From Deroplatys truncata (Eukaryota; Arthropoda; Insecta; Mantodea; Mantidae): 64,000 bases of DNA. The stretch's first letter is position 1, and each line of letters opens with the position of its first letter. The position numbers and the translations under genes were made by a program. The notes below the pieces were generated by a model, which saw only the letters and a list, made by a program, of their open reading frames with translations, was not told the DNA's origin and did no database searches. Positions 1-12,099 of this stretch are shown one piece after another. The stretch spans positions 107,186,350 to 107,250,349 of the forward strand of contig CM060979.1 of NCBI GenBank assembly GCA_030765065.1, given 5' to 3'.

Positions 1-1537
1 GTGCTACGTTGAAGTGACTAATGATAAATAAAGTGTGTTTCGCAGTATGCGGTGTTCTCATTTATTACAATATTATGCAATACACTTGCGTTAAGCGTAT
101 TGGAGAATCTCGGAAACAGAAAATAGAGGCGAAGTCTGGCACTTTCAAACTCATCATTTTCCAAATATGCGCTCTCCACACTCGTATTACAATATACTAT
201 TAACAACGCCTTACGTTTATATTACTGGATAATTATCGTATATATGTTACGTGATAATGTCATCCTATCTTGCACTGCCTCCGTCATTTGTTTCTAATGC
301 AGGAGATTAAAAACGAATTGCCACTAGTAGTTTAAATATTCGTTCAAGTATCCTACGTTTAATTAGTATGTTTTAAGAATAAATGTTAACAGAAGGTTTG
401 CACTTTTATTTGTAAACGTAATATTTTAATGTTTTTTTGTGAGAAATGTATGTAGGCGATGTTTCATAATACATCATTTAGCACTATTAAGCGTCGATGG
501 TGTGATTTATTTTTAAACAGTATCTAAATGAAATGGTACGCTTATTATATTTTATTATAGTAACGGTATGTTTATGTAAATTTTATTCGTGAACTCTTCA
601 TAATAAATTTCACTCGAGGTTTTGAATTTGAATCAGATAGTATTGCGTACTAGAGAACTTACTCCATTGTGTCCAAACCTCTTGTGAGGTTACCTATGAA
701 CATTTCACAATACATTCTTAGATAACAGATGGGATAATTGAGTAAGAAAGAAATTCGTGCTAAATCATATACTGTCTAATGGAACACACATTAGCGGACA
801 CCATATGCACCACAAAAACAATTTTTTTTTTTTTTGCATCCCATTGCCCTTTAACCGAGCACATATTGGATAGTATGTTTTATAACCTCTGGAATGAAAT
901 AAAGGCAATTGAGTGAACCGGAAAACATACAAAACCTAATTTATTGGAGTTCACTGTTAAATCTGCACCAGTAAATAATTTACATTTTGGTATAAAATAT
1001 TTGTTCGCTCAAGAGGTATTCACTGTAGGTATTCTGAATTGTTTTCTTTCTTTTTTCCTTTGTTCTGCTTCTTTTTCTTTTTTCGTCTCCCTCCACGATT
1101 TAGGCTGGCTGTATGTTGAAAAAACAGGGGTACTGCATTCGTAATGAAAATAACAATTGTGCGTGTCCACTTAAAACGGTTCCGTGTCACTTGCCATGCG
1201 ATATTTGGTGTAAGCACACTTAACATATTCAATTTTAGCATACTTTGTTTCATCTACTCCATTTTAGCCTACTTGAAATGAAAATTTTGTACGCAAAGTA
1301 AATGTATTTCAAATATATATCACAATTTTCAGTATGACCAATGTACGTGTGTCAGTTTTGGTATGCCAACTGGCTTGAAACGGTTAACAGCCGGAGTGCT
1401 CAATGTGCCTTCCCGGTTTGTTCTCGCACGGTGTTTTTTTTAACGAAATTAGGAATGACAGTCAGCGATTCGTGTCAAATTTTTATTCGTCATGCGCTGA
1501 TTATTGTGCATGGAAGGCGTAACAGTTATTTAAAAAA
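1..1537. other. AT-rich intergenic DNA, nothing recognised
   Basis: Open frames here are all below 95 codons, overlap on both strands and show no protein motif. A T-rich run lies at about 821-834 and a pyrimidine-rich stretch at about 1045-1090. Confidence 0.5.
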
Positions 1538-2389
1538 TCCTATGTGTGACACTCACATGACTTTCTCTACTCTTGCACAAACTATTTTTACAAACGCTTA
1601 TTCTCCATATGCTTCACGTTAATCGAGATGTCGAGATGTTATTGCTAATTTACTTGTAGACGCAAGGGGAATTCGTAGGCTTTAAGCGATAGTCAAATAT
1701 TTTAAGAGCTGGTTGCTATGTGGAGTATTCCATTCTCCTTGCATTACCAGGACAAAAAAATGAATAACGAATTCTCATTTGAGAAAAAGTATAAGTATTG
1801 GAAAATTTAAGGGAATAACAAGCAATATCTCGAAAATGGTTCACTCAAGAAAAAAATGTATATGACATAAATTGTGTATTTAACGCGATCTACATGTTCT
1901 GTGTAGTAAAATTTTGTCTACCTTTATGGTTTACCAGTTATGCAAAAGTCGTTCACAATGAAGAATACTTTTGGAGACATTCCCAGAAAATTCGAGATAT
2001 AGAATTCATTTACCATAAAAATGTCTTAAACTTATGGTATTTTATTAAAAATCGGTAGAGCCATTTTTGAGAAAATTATAATTCTCCAAAAATTTTCCAT
2101 GTAAAGGGTAATCTGGGGTGCGGGGATTTTCTTGAAAACCTTCGTGTCGCATCTCTGGAAGATACTGAACCTAAATACCAAGTTTGGTGTTGATCCGACT
2201 ATTCGTTTCTGAGTTATGCTGTTCACAAACAGACACACAGACAGACAGACACACACACGGACATGTTTCCAAAAATGTTTTATATGCATTCAGTGCACCT
2301 CAAAATATGCATTTCCTGTTATATCTCGGTATCGAATTTTTGGGTGGAATGCAATACTTCCCCTACTTAATATACGTAGTAGAGAAAGT
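1538..2389 (+). mobile_element. HINE-like element, copy A (complete)
   Basis: This is a full-length copy of the dominant 850-bp family. It begins just after an A run (1532-1537). The left subterminal repeat (TGACTTTCTCTAC) is near 1559 and the matching GTAGAGAAAGT ends at 2389, followed by more A. The (CAGA/CACA)n microsatellite is at about 2230-2260. The open frames at 2184-2509 are translations of this repeat. No transposase is encoded, so the element is non-autonomous. Confidence 0.8.
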
Positions 2390-3889
2390 AAAAAGTCGGG
2401 GATAAACTTCGAAATCTTCAATCAGATGCAAGTCCCCCCCCCAAAAAAAAGACTAGTAAAAGAAAAGAAAGAAATAAGAAGACAAACATATGGCTGGTGG
2501 AAATCCTAGACTGAGTCAACTACACTCGTTTCTTAGCAAGTTAAACTACAAATATTGAACTAGAAGCTTTGGAAGGCATCCAAGGAGTATCATTACCTAC
2601 TGCATACCGAATAAGGTTTACTGTTGTCACATAAATTATGGCGGTAGCCGGTGGTACAAATAAGAACTGTTGTTGCAGATTTACCAGCTTTACGGTATTC
2701 CAAACACTTTTTATTCGTAGTATTTCGACCACTGTTGTACACCAGCTTATTATTTCCCGGTAGCTGTTATAATTTGGGCAACAATGGTAGGAACAAAGGA
2801 ATGTGTGTGTGTTTATTATTTTATTTGCATAGTCCCTTGGTCATATCGGGGGCTTTGACTTCACAAACAAATATGGTGCTATTGCTTGTAGGATTCTAAG
2901 TTTTCTTAGCGTTGGTATTTTATCATATTTTTATTATTAAACATACTTACACTCAGATTTCTAGGTTCTGTTGGAGATAGGGAATTAATCTGGTTATGTA
3001 TAACTTCTCTGCCCCAGCCAGGAATCGAGCTCGGGACATCTGAGTTGAGAATTGAAACAGCTGACCGTTTGTATTCTATTAACATCAAATTACCTTTTAT
3101 TGAGAAAAAAATGTTATATGGTTCACTTGAACTAAGTCAAACATTCGTAAAATTCCTCATCTTTAATTCTGTAAGACTCCAAGATTTGAAATTTAAACAA
3201 ATATTGGGGTTAGTAAACATAGAGCATACACTAGATCAACAGTGATGTCTTAAGAGAGGCAAAGAGGAGTGTATGACTTCACTGCGAGCTGATCACTGCA
3301 ACAATGGCGTCTGCTCAAAACAGAATGTCCCAAAGCAGCCAGCAGATTTTGGAAAATTAAGAAGGAAGTAGGAATAAATATGCAAAGTATGTATTTCTTG
3401 GTGGTTCAACATTTTAAGAAAACAGAAAAACAATCTCCACATAAATGTGTACCTGCTCCAGTGTTTTATAGTCCTACTTCATCTAGAAGAATCTGTATCC
3501 ATAAGAGCTCTCCTCTTGAGGAAGCATCCTGATTCGTAAGTCTGAAATGTTTTTCAAGTTCTCTATGAATTATGTGAACCGCCTACTGAAGAAAGACAAC
3601 TTGTCCATATTTCCCAATTTAACAGCAGAGACAAAGAACTGAATAAAACCTTCCCTCTGCACTAAACAGAAAATTGAAAGCGTTTGTTTGGCTGTGCTGT
3701 GTGCAGAAAAGCTTCCTTTTTGTGGTAAACAATCCATTGATATAATTAAAACCATAAACGTCAAAAAAGAAAAAAAGGAAATGTGTAAATATTGGCCTAG
3801 TTGCCTTTCTGCAGTAAGCAGAACAGTTCATGTGTAAAACGCAAAACGGGTATACAGCGGAGAGGCACACCTAACGCACTACAACCTAC
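2390..3889. other. Intergenic DNA with one possible SINE remnant
   Basis: Mostly featureless. At about 2995-3045 a minus-strand motif resembling a tRNA B box (reverse complement of aggaatcgagctcgggac) suggests a worn tRNA-derived SINE head, but box A is not clear. A short ATG frame at 3304 stops after 18 codons and is treated as chance. Confidence 0.35.
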
Positions 3890-4354
3890 ATAGATCTATT
3901 TTTATATCACCCCCAGGAGGAAGGGGTGAAGTAAAGGAACCACAGGAGGCTACAGGCCGCAGGCACACAGGCCACAGAGACGAACGGAAATCCGTAACAT
4001 TCCAGGCTCGAAGATCCGTCTCACTGTTGGAGCTGCCTGGAGAGGGCGATGAACAACCCGTTCTACCAAGTAGCCCTCTGATGTCAATGGGGAGTACTCC
4101 TTTCTTTGAGCAAGCATTTTTTTCATCTTTTCCATATGCCGCGAAATCTAGAAGCGCACTTGGGAGATGAAAAGGAAGCGGAATGAAACGGAAATGATGG
4201 AAAGGAAATCGTGATAGATGAGAGATCACTCCAGCATTCACCTATCGACCAGGGAAAATCTCGGAAAACCAAAGGCAGAGTGGGCCGTCAACAGAAATCG
4301 AAGCCGAGACCTTCCGAATGCGAACCTAACAGTTACCGTAGAGCCATCCCTCTG
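3890..4354 (-). mobile_element. tRNA-derived SINE, family 1, copy a
   Basis: Read on the minus strand, the element starts at about 4354 with a tRNA-like head: box A-like GATGGCTCTACGG and box B-like GGCTTCGATTT, followed by a roughly 380-bp GC-rich body ending at about 3890. The head and body match copies at 21.0, 21.8 and 25.0 kb and the head at the window end. The 120-codon minus-strand frame here is a translation of the SINE, not a gene. Confidence 0.7.
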
Positions 4355-6390
4355 GTTAAAATACGATAAAGTATGCTAAGAATGTGTCTTTTTTTATTAC
4401 CATAAATGACAATTATTTTTGTCAACATATCTTGCCATAACTGTGAAGATGCAATTGTATGGGAATGGAGAGACACGTCAGTGCCAGAATAGCTGTGAAT
4501 CAAGCAAGAGAGGGATTCTAGGTCAGTTTCCATCCACTCCTACAGATGAAATATGCATTCACTTTTTAGAATCTAAACGTACGGTTTAACAAGGGTTTCA
4601 ATTATTTAAAGAGGCGTGAATTATTTCACTTTTTCAGGGTCTGCTTCCGCCTTCTGTTGTCTCCTCGTCTTCTCTGACTTCCCTGAGGATTATTTTTTTA
4701 AACTCAAAATACCTAAAGAAAGTAACTTTTGTTACCTATGAACAAGAAACATGTGTAGAATTTTCACTGTTAAGCAAACATGGGTTTTACTATAACATTA
4801 AGAGCGCAAAGTGTCTGAAATCCTTTACATCGGTAATAACTAGGACCATTGTATCTACTTACGTCATTCAGAAGCTGGGGGTATTTGAGATTTATGAAGC
4901 TCTTAAGTACATCTAGGGCAGATGAATAGGCTTTCTATACATTTCAATAAATTTTATTCAGGGTTTGCTAGCTGATAAATAATATTAGCAAGGGAATAAA
5001 CTACGTTGGAATAAATAAAAATGTTTATAATATGCTGATGTATATGTTTTCAAGGCACCTTATGGCACATTATAATACGCTTGTTAATTCTTGTCTTAAA
5101 ATACGATATAATTAATTATAATGGTCACTACAAATTTACCGTGTGTCATTTTGATAGCAGAAAAGTAATATAAAGCTTATTCATATTAATGTACAGAAAT
5201 TTTTGCATTTTTCTATAAATATGAAGAAAGTTAAACGGAGATTAAACTTTGGCATGGAAGTAGGTTTAGAGGCTCATATCTTATTAATGCATTTAAATTT
5301 AAACTAGGTCAGGGATATCTCAAATTTTGCTCCCACCAAATTAATAAATGAGGATAATAATAAGGATCAACTCTTATTCACAAATTATACCAAATTTTAT
5401 TACAGTTGATTTGAAATAAAAACCAAAAGTTGTATTTTCCATGGAATCCTCCTATTATAATTAAAATATTGAATAGTTTTCAAGGTAATAGCATTAACTG
5501 CGATAGTTTCGTTAGTGCAGTTTCTAAAGAAAGAACACCATCTTTATAAGACAATTCATACACCGCTTTTATAGTAAAATTAAGATCCCATTAAGTACGG
5601 AAGACGACTTGATTGTACGTTAAACACCTTTTATGTCTAAAGAGGCCTTGGGCATTGTTAGTACCATCAGACGGTAAATTATTTTCATTTGGGCATAATT
5701 ACTATCGTAATTGTTTCTTTATAGCCCAGGGATCTGTTTTTCCGCAATGACTCAGTGCTGTTGTAAATATGAACAGTTAAACGTGCTTTAAAGTAAAACG
5801 AAGAACGTTAAACGCCCATGTCCCAGAGGTATAATAAAGTGCTGCTGTTTATGAATGTTAATATGTTATTCCAATGAGATTAATCTGCACATTGTTAGGC
5901 ATGCAGTTAAGTGAGTTGCGTGTTGCATTCTAAATCTGAACTACGTAGTTCACCACTCTCCGCCACGCGTTCTTTTCTAATTGGCAATTTTTGGTTCTCG
6001 GCTGGTTTTCTGTTTGTTTACCCGACATTAAATATACATACCTGCATAAGCAAATTAGTGGAAGCCGCGATTTCTATGGCAAAAAAGGCTATAATGAGCC
6101 GAACCAAGGGGAATCATAATCAAAAGCATTACATTCTTAGGAACACGCATTGCTGGTAGCGTTTGTTGAGAAAATGGTAGAAAAAACTGTATTATTGTCA
6201 TTAAAGGAGAGGCAGTATAGCCTATGAGGGTCAGGTACCAAATAACTGGGGAAAGGGTTATAAGAGAGTATCATCTGTTTGAAGAGCAGGATATGGGGAA
6301 GCTGTGTTTACCGGTTGGGACCCAATGTGAGAAATACAGGATTTACTGTGCCGTTTTCGCCTCCTCCATGGTCGTGGCTCATGCTTCAGC
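4355..6390. other. AT-rich intergenic DNA, nothing recognised
   Basis: No frame has a domain-like sequence, and no repeat matches other parts of the window. Confidence 0.5.
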
Positions 6391-6509
6391 GCGATGACGT
6401 CATTCATAACCAGAGAAAGCTAACGTCGAAAACTTTGAACATAATACTGTCAGGAGTGACGTAAGACATCAAGCACGATCGTCATTGGCTGGGTTGCGAC
6501 ACGCCACTA
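6391..6509 (+). promoter_or_regulatory. Candidate promoter with CRE and CCAAT motifs
   Basis: Within 115 bases lie a perfect CRE palindrome TGACGTCA (6395-6402), a second CRE-like TGACGTAA (6457-6464) and an inverted CCAAT box ATTGG (6484-6488), in sequence richer in CpG than the surroundings. A candidate start codon follows at 6510. CREB/ATF and NF-Y binding is inferred from motif identity only. Confidence 0.4.
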
Positions 6510-6686
6510 ATGTCAGCGACATCATCTTCTCCGACGGTTCCTGGAACTCCTGAAGAGGCAGAGAAGAAGAGTCGCTTTTTCGCCAGCGACCGAGGCGGAA
6601 CAACTAGCCATCGTGACAACGAGGTTCGGCATAATTCACCAAGGGTTATTTCGGTCTTTTCTAAATTATCTTTAAAACCTTGTTTG
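6510..6686 (+). CDS. Candidate first coding exon, unrecognised protein
   Basis: The ATG at 6510 opens 59 codons (start MSATSSSPTVPGTPEEAEKK) that run into a consensus-like donor GGTAAGC at 6687 in phase 0. The first half is Ser/Pro-rich and then charged; there is no known domain. A strong acceptor (tttcctctgcag, ending 7167) lies downstream; splicing to it in phase 0 would add three residues and a stop (TAA at 7177), giving a protein of about 62 residues. The opposite strand is also open (6482-6706), so coding on this strand is not certain. The CRE/CCAAT cluster upstream is the main support. I do not recognise the product. Confidence 0.3.
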
Positions 6687-7224
6687 GTAAGCTTTTCAAA
6701 ATTCAAACTTTAACTCTTGGTGCTTTTTCAAATATTTGTGCGAGAGAAGTATTGATATTGCATTTCACGTAACTTTATGGTATTCGTTACTTTGCCATAC
6801 ATTATTTAAATGCACATGGCAAGTTTAAGCGTAGAAAGCAAAGCAAATATCACATTGTATTTGAGCATATTAGATTGTTGAACTCGCGTTAAAGCAAGCT
6901 GTAAACGGGTATATTACTTTAAAATAAATTGTTATTCTATGTGTTGGTGAATATTAGTTACTTCCTAGCTCTTAAGCAGTTGACTCCTTTTTCACGGAAA
7001 CTTTTCCCTCTGGGTATGGTAAATATAATGCTGCAAGTGTAACAGAAATACAATACAGAACAACAAACGCATAGGACAAAATGGGAGCAGAAAGCGAGAA
7101 GTTACCGCCCAGTGATGCAGTACACAAATGAGCATAAGGGATTTAAACTTGCTTGTTTCCTCTGCAGTATACAATATAATTTGAAATTATACCTTAAATT
7201 GAAGAAAAATTGTGTAAGTTAACA

Positions 7225-7833
7225 TAAATTAAAAGTGTCAATATGGCATCATTTTCTGACATAACAGACATTCAGCCAGTAGTCTGTGTCTTGCCACACT
7301 GAGGTTAGCATGTATGGTATAGTTGATCCTATTGCATCAATAATCCTCCGTACCATCTCAGGTAGGCATACAGGTAGCGATGCCACCTTTCCTTAAACCT
7401 TACTCACTGTCATTAATGGAATTGGTAGTGCTCTACTCGCCCGCCTCATAGACACTTCAGGATCTCCGCAAAAGCTATTCTGATTCTGTCCATAATCTCG
7501 TCTGACACGCTGTCGTCCGGTGCTCTTCATTTTACAGACACATCCCATTGTTTGGATCTGATTCTATTACCTACGAATGTTGTTGCCATAAGGGACGTTA
7601 AGACCAAATGTTCGCCTATGCGCCCGCTGAACTATAAATCCACTGAATTATGCTTCGCGAACAAGAGACAAAAAGGTTTTCGCACGTGAGTCGGTGTTTT
7701 TGTTTATATCGTTACTATGCCTACAAAATCTACGCATGTTATCCCTCGAGCTTAAGTTGTGATTAAAATTATATTGCATGCTGCATAGAAGTGTAGTTTG
7801 AAACCTCTACAACCATTTGTGTGCACCCTGTAT
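7225..7833 (-). pseudogene. Tc1/mariner-superfamily transposase, internally deleted
   Basis: Read from about 7833 to 7225. The N-terminal DNA-binding part is visible (STGRQRVRRDYG, then RRASRALPIPLMTVSKV, a typical helix-turn-helix linker). It is followed almost at once by the family's C-terminal signature (MVRRIIDAIGSTIP, then VWQDTDYWLNVC). The catalytic D-D-D/E core between them is missing, so this is an internal-deletion derivative. Frames are interrupted. The sequence GTGCACCCTGTA near 7820-7832 resembles a transposon terminus. It could not have supplied active transposase. Confidence 0.65.
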
Positions 7834-8474
7834 TTAGTTAAGACTCAAGCTGAGAAGCAAATAGTACTAGATAGTTCCGGGTCAAAAGCAGAGCAGTCAG
7901 TATTGGTGGGTTCTGAGACGTTAGAGATAGTGAAGTATTTATTGGTCTTAAACACTACATATTCAGACCCGTAGAGTGCATGTATGTGCATGTACCAGCT
8001 GAGTCAGCTGTCCCTACCATTTTGGAAGATAGCCACCCTTCAAGCCGAAATTGCGCTTTAAGTCCATTTTCTTCGCTTACGAACTTACCGACGTTTTTAG
8101 ATAGACGAGGGCTCTAAATTAAGCGAAAAAGCGGTTTAAGGGAATTAAGGTACTGCATACTAAAGTACAGTTGAAACATACAACTCAGATATTGGCAGCA
8201 GATTCCGGGATTCCAGTAGATTTTGGAGTAAAAGGGAGTAAGAGTACTTATTATGTTCATACGTATTGTAAAAACTGAGAAGTTATTCTATCGACATTAT
8301 TTCAAGTGTAGGCACCATGTAAGGCTGCAGCAGAAGATACGTTCTTTGTTTAGTTCTAATCTCATAACAGTTAAGTGAAGCATTCTGGGAATTATAAAGA
8401 TGTTTTAGTGGGATGTCCCACTTTTTAATCAGATCTAGTATTTGACTAAGTAACACAAAATAAACGTAACAAGT
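7834..8474. other. Intergenic DNA, nothing recognised
   Basis: AT-rich, no long frame and no match to the window's repeat families. Confidence 0.4.
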
Positions 8475-9090
8475 ATGAATGACAGGTTAACTCTGGGATA
8501 TGATGTGTTACAACAAGTGCTGGAAGTGTCTCTCCTTCTCCTGGAGACACATTTTTGGCCATTTCACCATGTTTTCAGATACACGTCTGAGCATGTCTAC
8601 CTACATTTTATTTATTTCGGCTGTGATATTTGTCCGAAGATCCTGGATGGTTCGTGGTCTGTTTCTTTAGACTCTTTCCTTGAGATGCCCCCCCCAAAAA
8701 AAAAGAAAACAAAAACCTGCTGGCGTCAAGTCTGGTGGTCTTGGAGGCCACCAACCTTTAGAGATAACTCGAAGAAGCTGCTGATGCGTGCTATGGATTC
8801 ATTAAAGGTGTGGCATGTGGCGTCATCATGTTGAAAAATCCCTGCGTAAGTTCTATGTCGTCTAGCTGCTCCACGAATTCCATGAAAATGTTCTTATACT
8901 CATCCGTATTTACAGCTTTGTTAAATAAATTTGGTCCAAAGACCCTGTTACCGGATATTGCACACCACACTCCAATTTTTTCTGGATGAAGTGATGTCTC
9001 ATGGTGCACATGAGGATTTTCTGATGCCCTATTCTTGTGTTTTGAGAATTTATATATTATAAAAAATGAAACCACCAATTTTAGGATTTT
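8475..9090 (-). pseudogene. Tc1/mariner-superfamily transposase remnant (catalytic half)
   Basis: On the minus strand from about 9090 the frame gives ENPHVHHETSLHPEKIGVWC and RVFGPNLF, the usual block after the first catalytic Asp. A frame change follows, then FQHDDATCHT (equivalent of QxDGAxxH, second Asp), then WPPRPPDLTP and FFGGHLKES after another shift. The order and spacing match the catalytic and C-terminal half of insect Tc1/mariner-like transposases. Frameshifts and stops break it. The 119-codon plus-strand frame over the same bases is its antisense shadow. The C8/A9 run at 8689 lies inside the remnant. Confidence 0.75.
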
Positions 9091-11580
9091 TGGATGGATT
9101 CTACATAATACTTGGAAATACTACAATAATATTAAGCAGCAACATTTCCACCATGAATCATGGCATTAAATTCAAGTTGCTCAGCGCAAGATGACAGCTA
9201 TTGTTACTTATCGTAAATCATATTCTTAGTCATTAGTGTATTTTATTGCTTATTATCCTTCAATATATTTATATTCTGTTATTTTCTTATAATATGATTA
9301 TTTTAATCCCTTAGAAAGACATTTTACTTAATATCAGACTAATGTAATGATATATTATTATAACATTCTTTTTGAACGTTGTTTGACACTGGAAGTTATT
9401 ATTACAGACTTAAAGCATAGAAACATTTAAAAGAAAATCGGGAAAGAGATTAATTTTCACAGAAGAGAATACGCAGTAGCTAAATGTCTGACTGAAGAAG
9501 AGAATTCTAAAAGAGAAACAGCTCATGGTTGTCAATGAATACGTTTTAAGGAAAGATTAATGGCTGAAAGCAAAGTTTAATTGTATTCATAAAATATAGA
9601 TATTCACCTTTACATATAAAATAATGATTAGCTGCACAATAAATCGAGTGGCAGCGCACTGCTTTGACACCCAGACGTCTCTGGTACAAGGTTTTTTACA
9701 ATTCGGAGAATTCCTTACATTCCCTGTAGAAAACATAAAAAGAAATTAAATCTGAAATTCTTTCAGAATCTCTTTTCAAGAAGGCGTTAGAAGAACAGGA
9801 AATCGGAAAAACAAAATGACGCAAGCTGAATTCAAATGCGGACGACGAGTACACCGAAGCAGTCTCTTACAAGAAAATCTCCGAATTGCTCTGAGCCTTC
9901 AACATCAAATGCACAGCAGTTGAAAGAGTATGAAACATATCGCCTATGCTGTGGAAAGACTGGCGACAATTGGGTTCAATGCGGCAAGTAGTAGCACGAA
10001 TAAGGTTCAGGATACGAGGGTAATGGACCGTACATTTGCAAAATTTTCTTAAAATCTTTGTATTAGCTTTTGACATTCAATTGCGTTATTTTTGTTTGTA
10101 CTAACGTATAGTAGTGTAAACGTGATTACTAATAGGATATGTAATACTTTTCAATCACTAAATAAACTAACTTTAATTGGAAAAACTGTTAAGTGCATAT
10201 TCTTAACCCCCTTCCCCTACAAACTTTTACGTTATAGTGTGCATAGCTATTCAACTGATTAAATTCCCCCCTGATAAAACACACCAATCAAATGTGTTCA
10301 GTATCAAACCCCCCACAAAAAATGACGGAACTTTATAAATAGAGACAGGGCAGGCTACGATAAATTAGAGACACGTCCATATCCAAAATAAACACTGCAC
10401 ACTCAAGACACAATGATTATTAAATAAAGCCTTACTTCAATTGCGGATGTAAACTACGACACGTACACTTAAATAACATACATAATAACTTATGCAAGTT
10501 AAATAATCATGGTAGATGCCCAACAAAGAATTAAAACACACTTAAAAGATTATAGCATACAAGCAAAGCAGGGAAGTGGTACCTGAGCGGCGTCTGGCAG
10601 GTTAGAGGTAAGGTTTAACCGCAAGGTTCTCTCAACAAAGTGTCCAAGTGGGTGATTGGAATTAACTGGAAAGCGTAGTCCCAGTAACATGGGTCAGAGT
10701 CTTCACGTTGTTCATGTTTTTCCATTTCTTTTCTTTCCTCTCATTAACGCTTGGAAATCGATTACATTGATAATGTAGTTTTAGAATCGGAGCTTTTAAC
10801 GAAATTATAGTCTAAATAGTGGTTGATTGTATAAATTGTGTAATGCAGTGGGTATAATAAGCTAAACACAAACTGTGATTTTATACCATTGGATTTCATT
10901 TGACTAGTATTACACTGCAAAGTGATATTCTTAATGTCGACTGCCTTCAAAACAGTATATCATATTGAGCCATATGATTTGAAGGAGGCTTTATCATATA
11001 CATATGACTCCGTGAAATCCACAAATAAATTGCAGTTGCATATTTTGAAGATGTTGATTGATTATAAACAATAACTGTATTCATTTCCCATGACTCCTAT
11101 TTGGTGTCAATAGCCTCCTCCATATCAACGTTTAATTTCGACACACAAATGTAGCTCAGGTCTGTAACATAGAAGCCTCTCCTGGCCTATTCCCTTTTTG
11201 AACCATGTTTGTATATCCCTGCTGAGAGCCAGAAAATGTAAACTCACGTCATCCCCATAGTCATATCTCCGTTGAGCAAACAACATCTGAGTTGTGTAAA
11301 ATCTCTAGAAAGCGATCATAACACATTGTTTTTTTAACAACCTTCAGTGTTTCATACGGTTAGCCTGAGAGGAGTGTCCGAGAGCTATTACCTCTCTCCC
11401 TCGGTGAAGTGCACTAGTTTTTTCCTGTCTTTACTGCTTGACTTTCGTAATGCTCTCAGGATCTGATATTTTCCGCGTAGCTTTTGATGGTCCCTAGTTC
11501 TGGTTACTTCCTTTGTTCTTTACTGAGTTCGGTTCTGACTGGAACAACTTTACTCAGCTGTTTCAGATTAAGGTTGATGT
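9091..11580. other. AT-rich intergenic DNA, nothing recognised
   Basis: No coding exon or repeat family could be supported. Short minus-strand frames at 9867-10076 and 10762-10950 have no motif and lie in AT-rich sequence. Confidence 0.45.
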
Positions 11581-11619
11581 TGCTTTGATGGTGGTTGCTG
11601 CTGAAAATTTGAAGTTTCG

Positions 11620-11630
11620 GGTTCAATCCC
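11620..11630 (+). promoter_or_regulatory. Perfect tRNA-type B box (possible SINE head)
   Basis: GGTTCAATCCC matches the Pol III B-box consensus. A box A about 35-45 bases upstream (near GATGGTGGTTGCTG) is poor, so this may be a worn SINE head rather than an active promoter. Confidence 0.3.
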
Positions 11631-11727
11631 AGTGCCAACTCGGTCTCCTGAAGCTGTCGAAGCGAGGAACCACCTGGCAGCCCTGAAATCCAGCTTCAGG
11701 TCCTTTGAGGAACTCACTTTCTTCATG

Positions 11728-11958
11728 TTATTGTCGGCTGTAATGCTCTGAAGTCCTCAATCTCGTAACCCGTTGACGCCTGCATTCGCGGAGGATTGTG
11801 GTACTACACTTATGAACAGCTAAATTGTTGTCATATCGTCCCAGCTGAAAGACCCTCGCTATATCATAGCCACTCAGTTCCACTCCAATTTGAGCTTCAA
11901 TATCCCTAACTATATTTCCAGTCTTCTCCAAGCCTCTTTTCCTATTTTTCCACATCAT
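11728..11958 (-). pseudogene. Possible non-LTR retrotransposon ORF1-like fragment
   Basis: The minus strand reads IEAQIGVELSGYDIARVFQL over 76 codons, with related pieces in adjacent frames: LRNIVIYDVE upstream and GYEIEDFRALQPT downstream. The pattern (hydrophobic IVIYxxE, then DIxxAxxLG, then a variant of LRG-Y-I-ED) resembles the region after the coiled coil in ORF1 proteins of insect non-LTR retrotransposons. It needs at least two frameshifts and has no reverse transcriptase beside it. Assignment is by pattern memory and is tentative. Confidence 0.35.
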
Positions 11959-12099
11959 ATATCACTATATTACGTAACTTAAACAAGTTATCAAAGTAGT
12001 CGAAATTGTTTTCCAAGAAATCAATCCTACCCACACTTTTCTAGAATATACACGCAACCACCTACGATATAATTGCTGAAGCCTTCCTTCGAAGATACT

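Noticed and set aside
2225-2262. CRISPR-like or satellite short repeats (CAGA/CACA units)
   Set aside because: Simple-sequence microsatellite inside a transposable element, without spacers.
3879-4241. 120-codon minus-strand frame
   Set aside because: Contained in the family 1 SINE at 3890-4354.
8475-8834. 119-codon plus-strand frame
   Set aside because: Antisense of the transposase remnant, whose minus-strand motifs are in the correct order.
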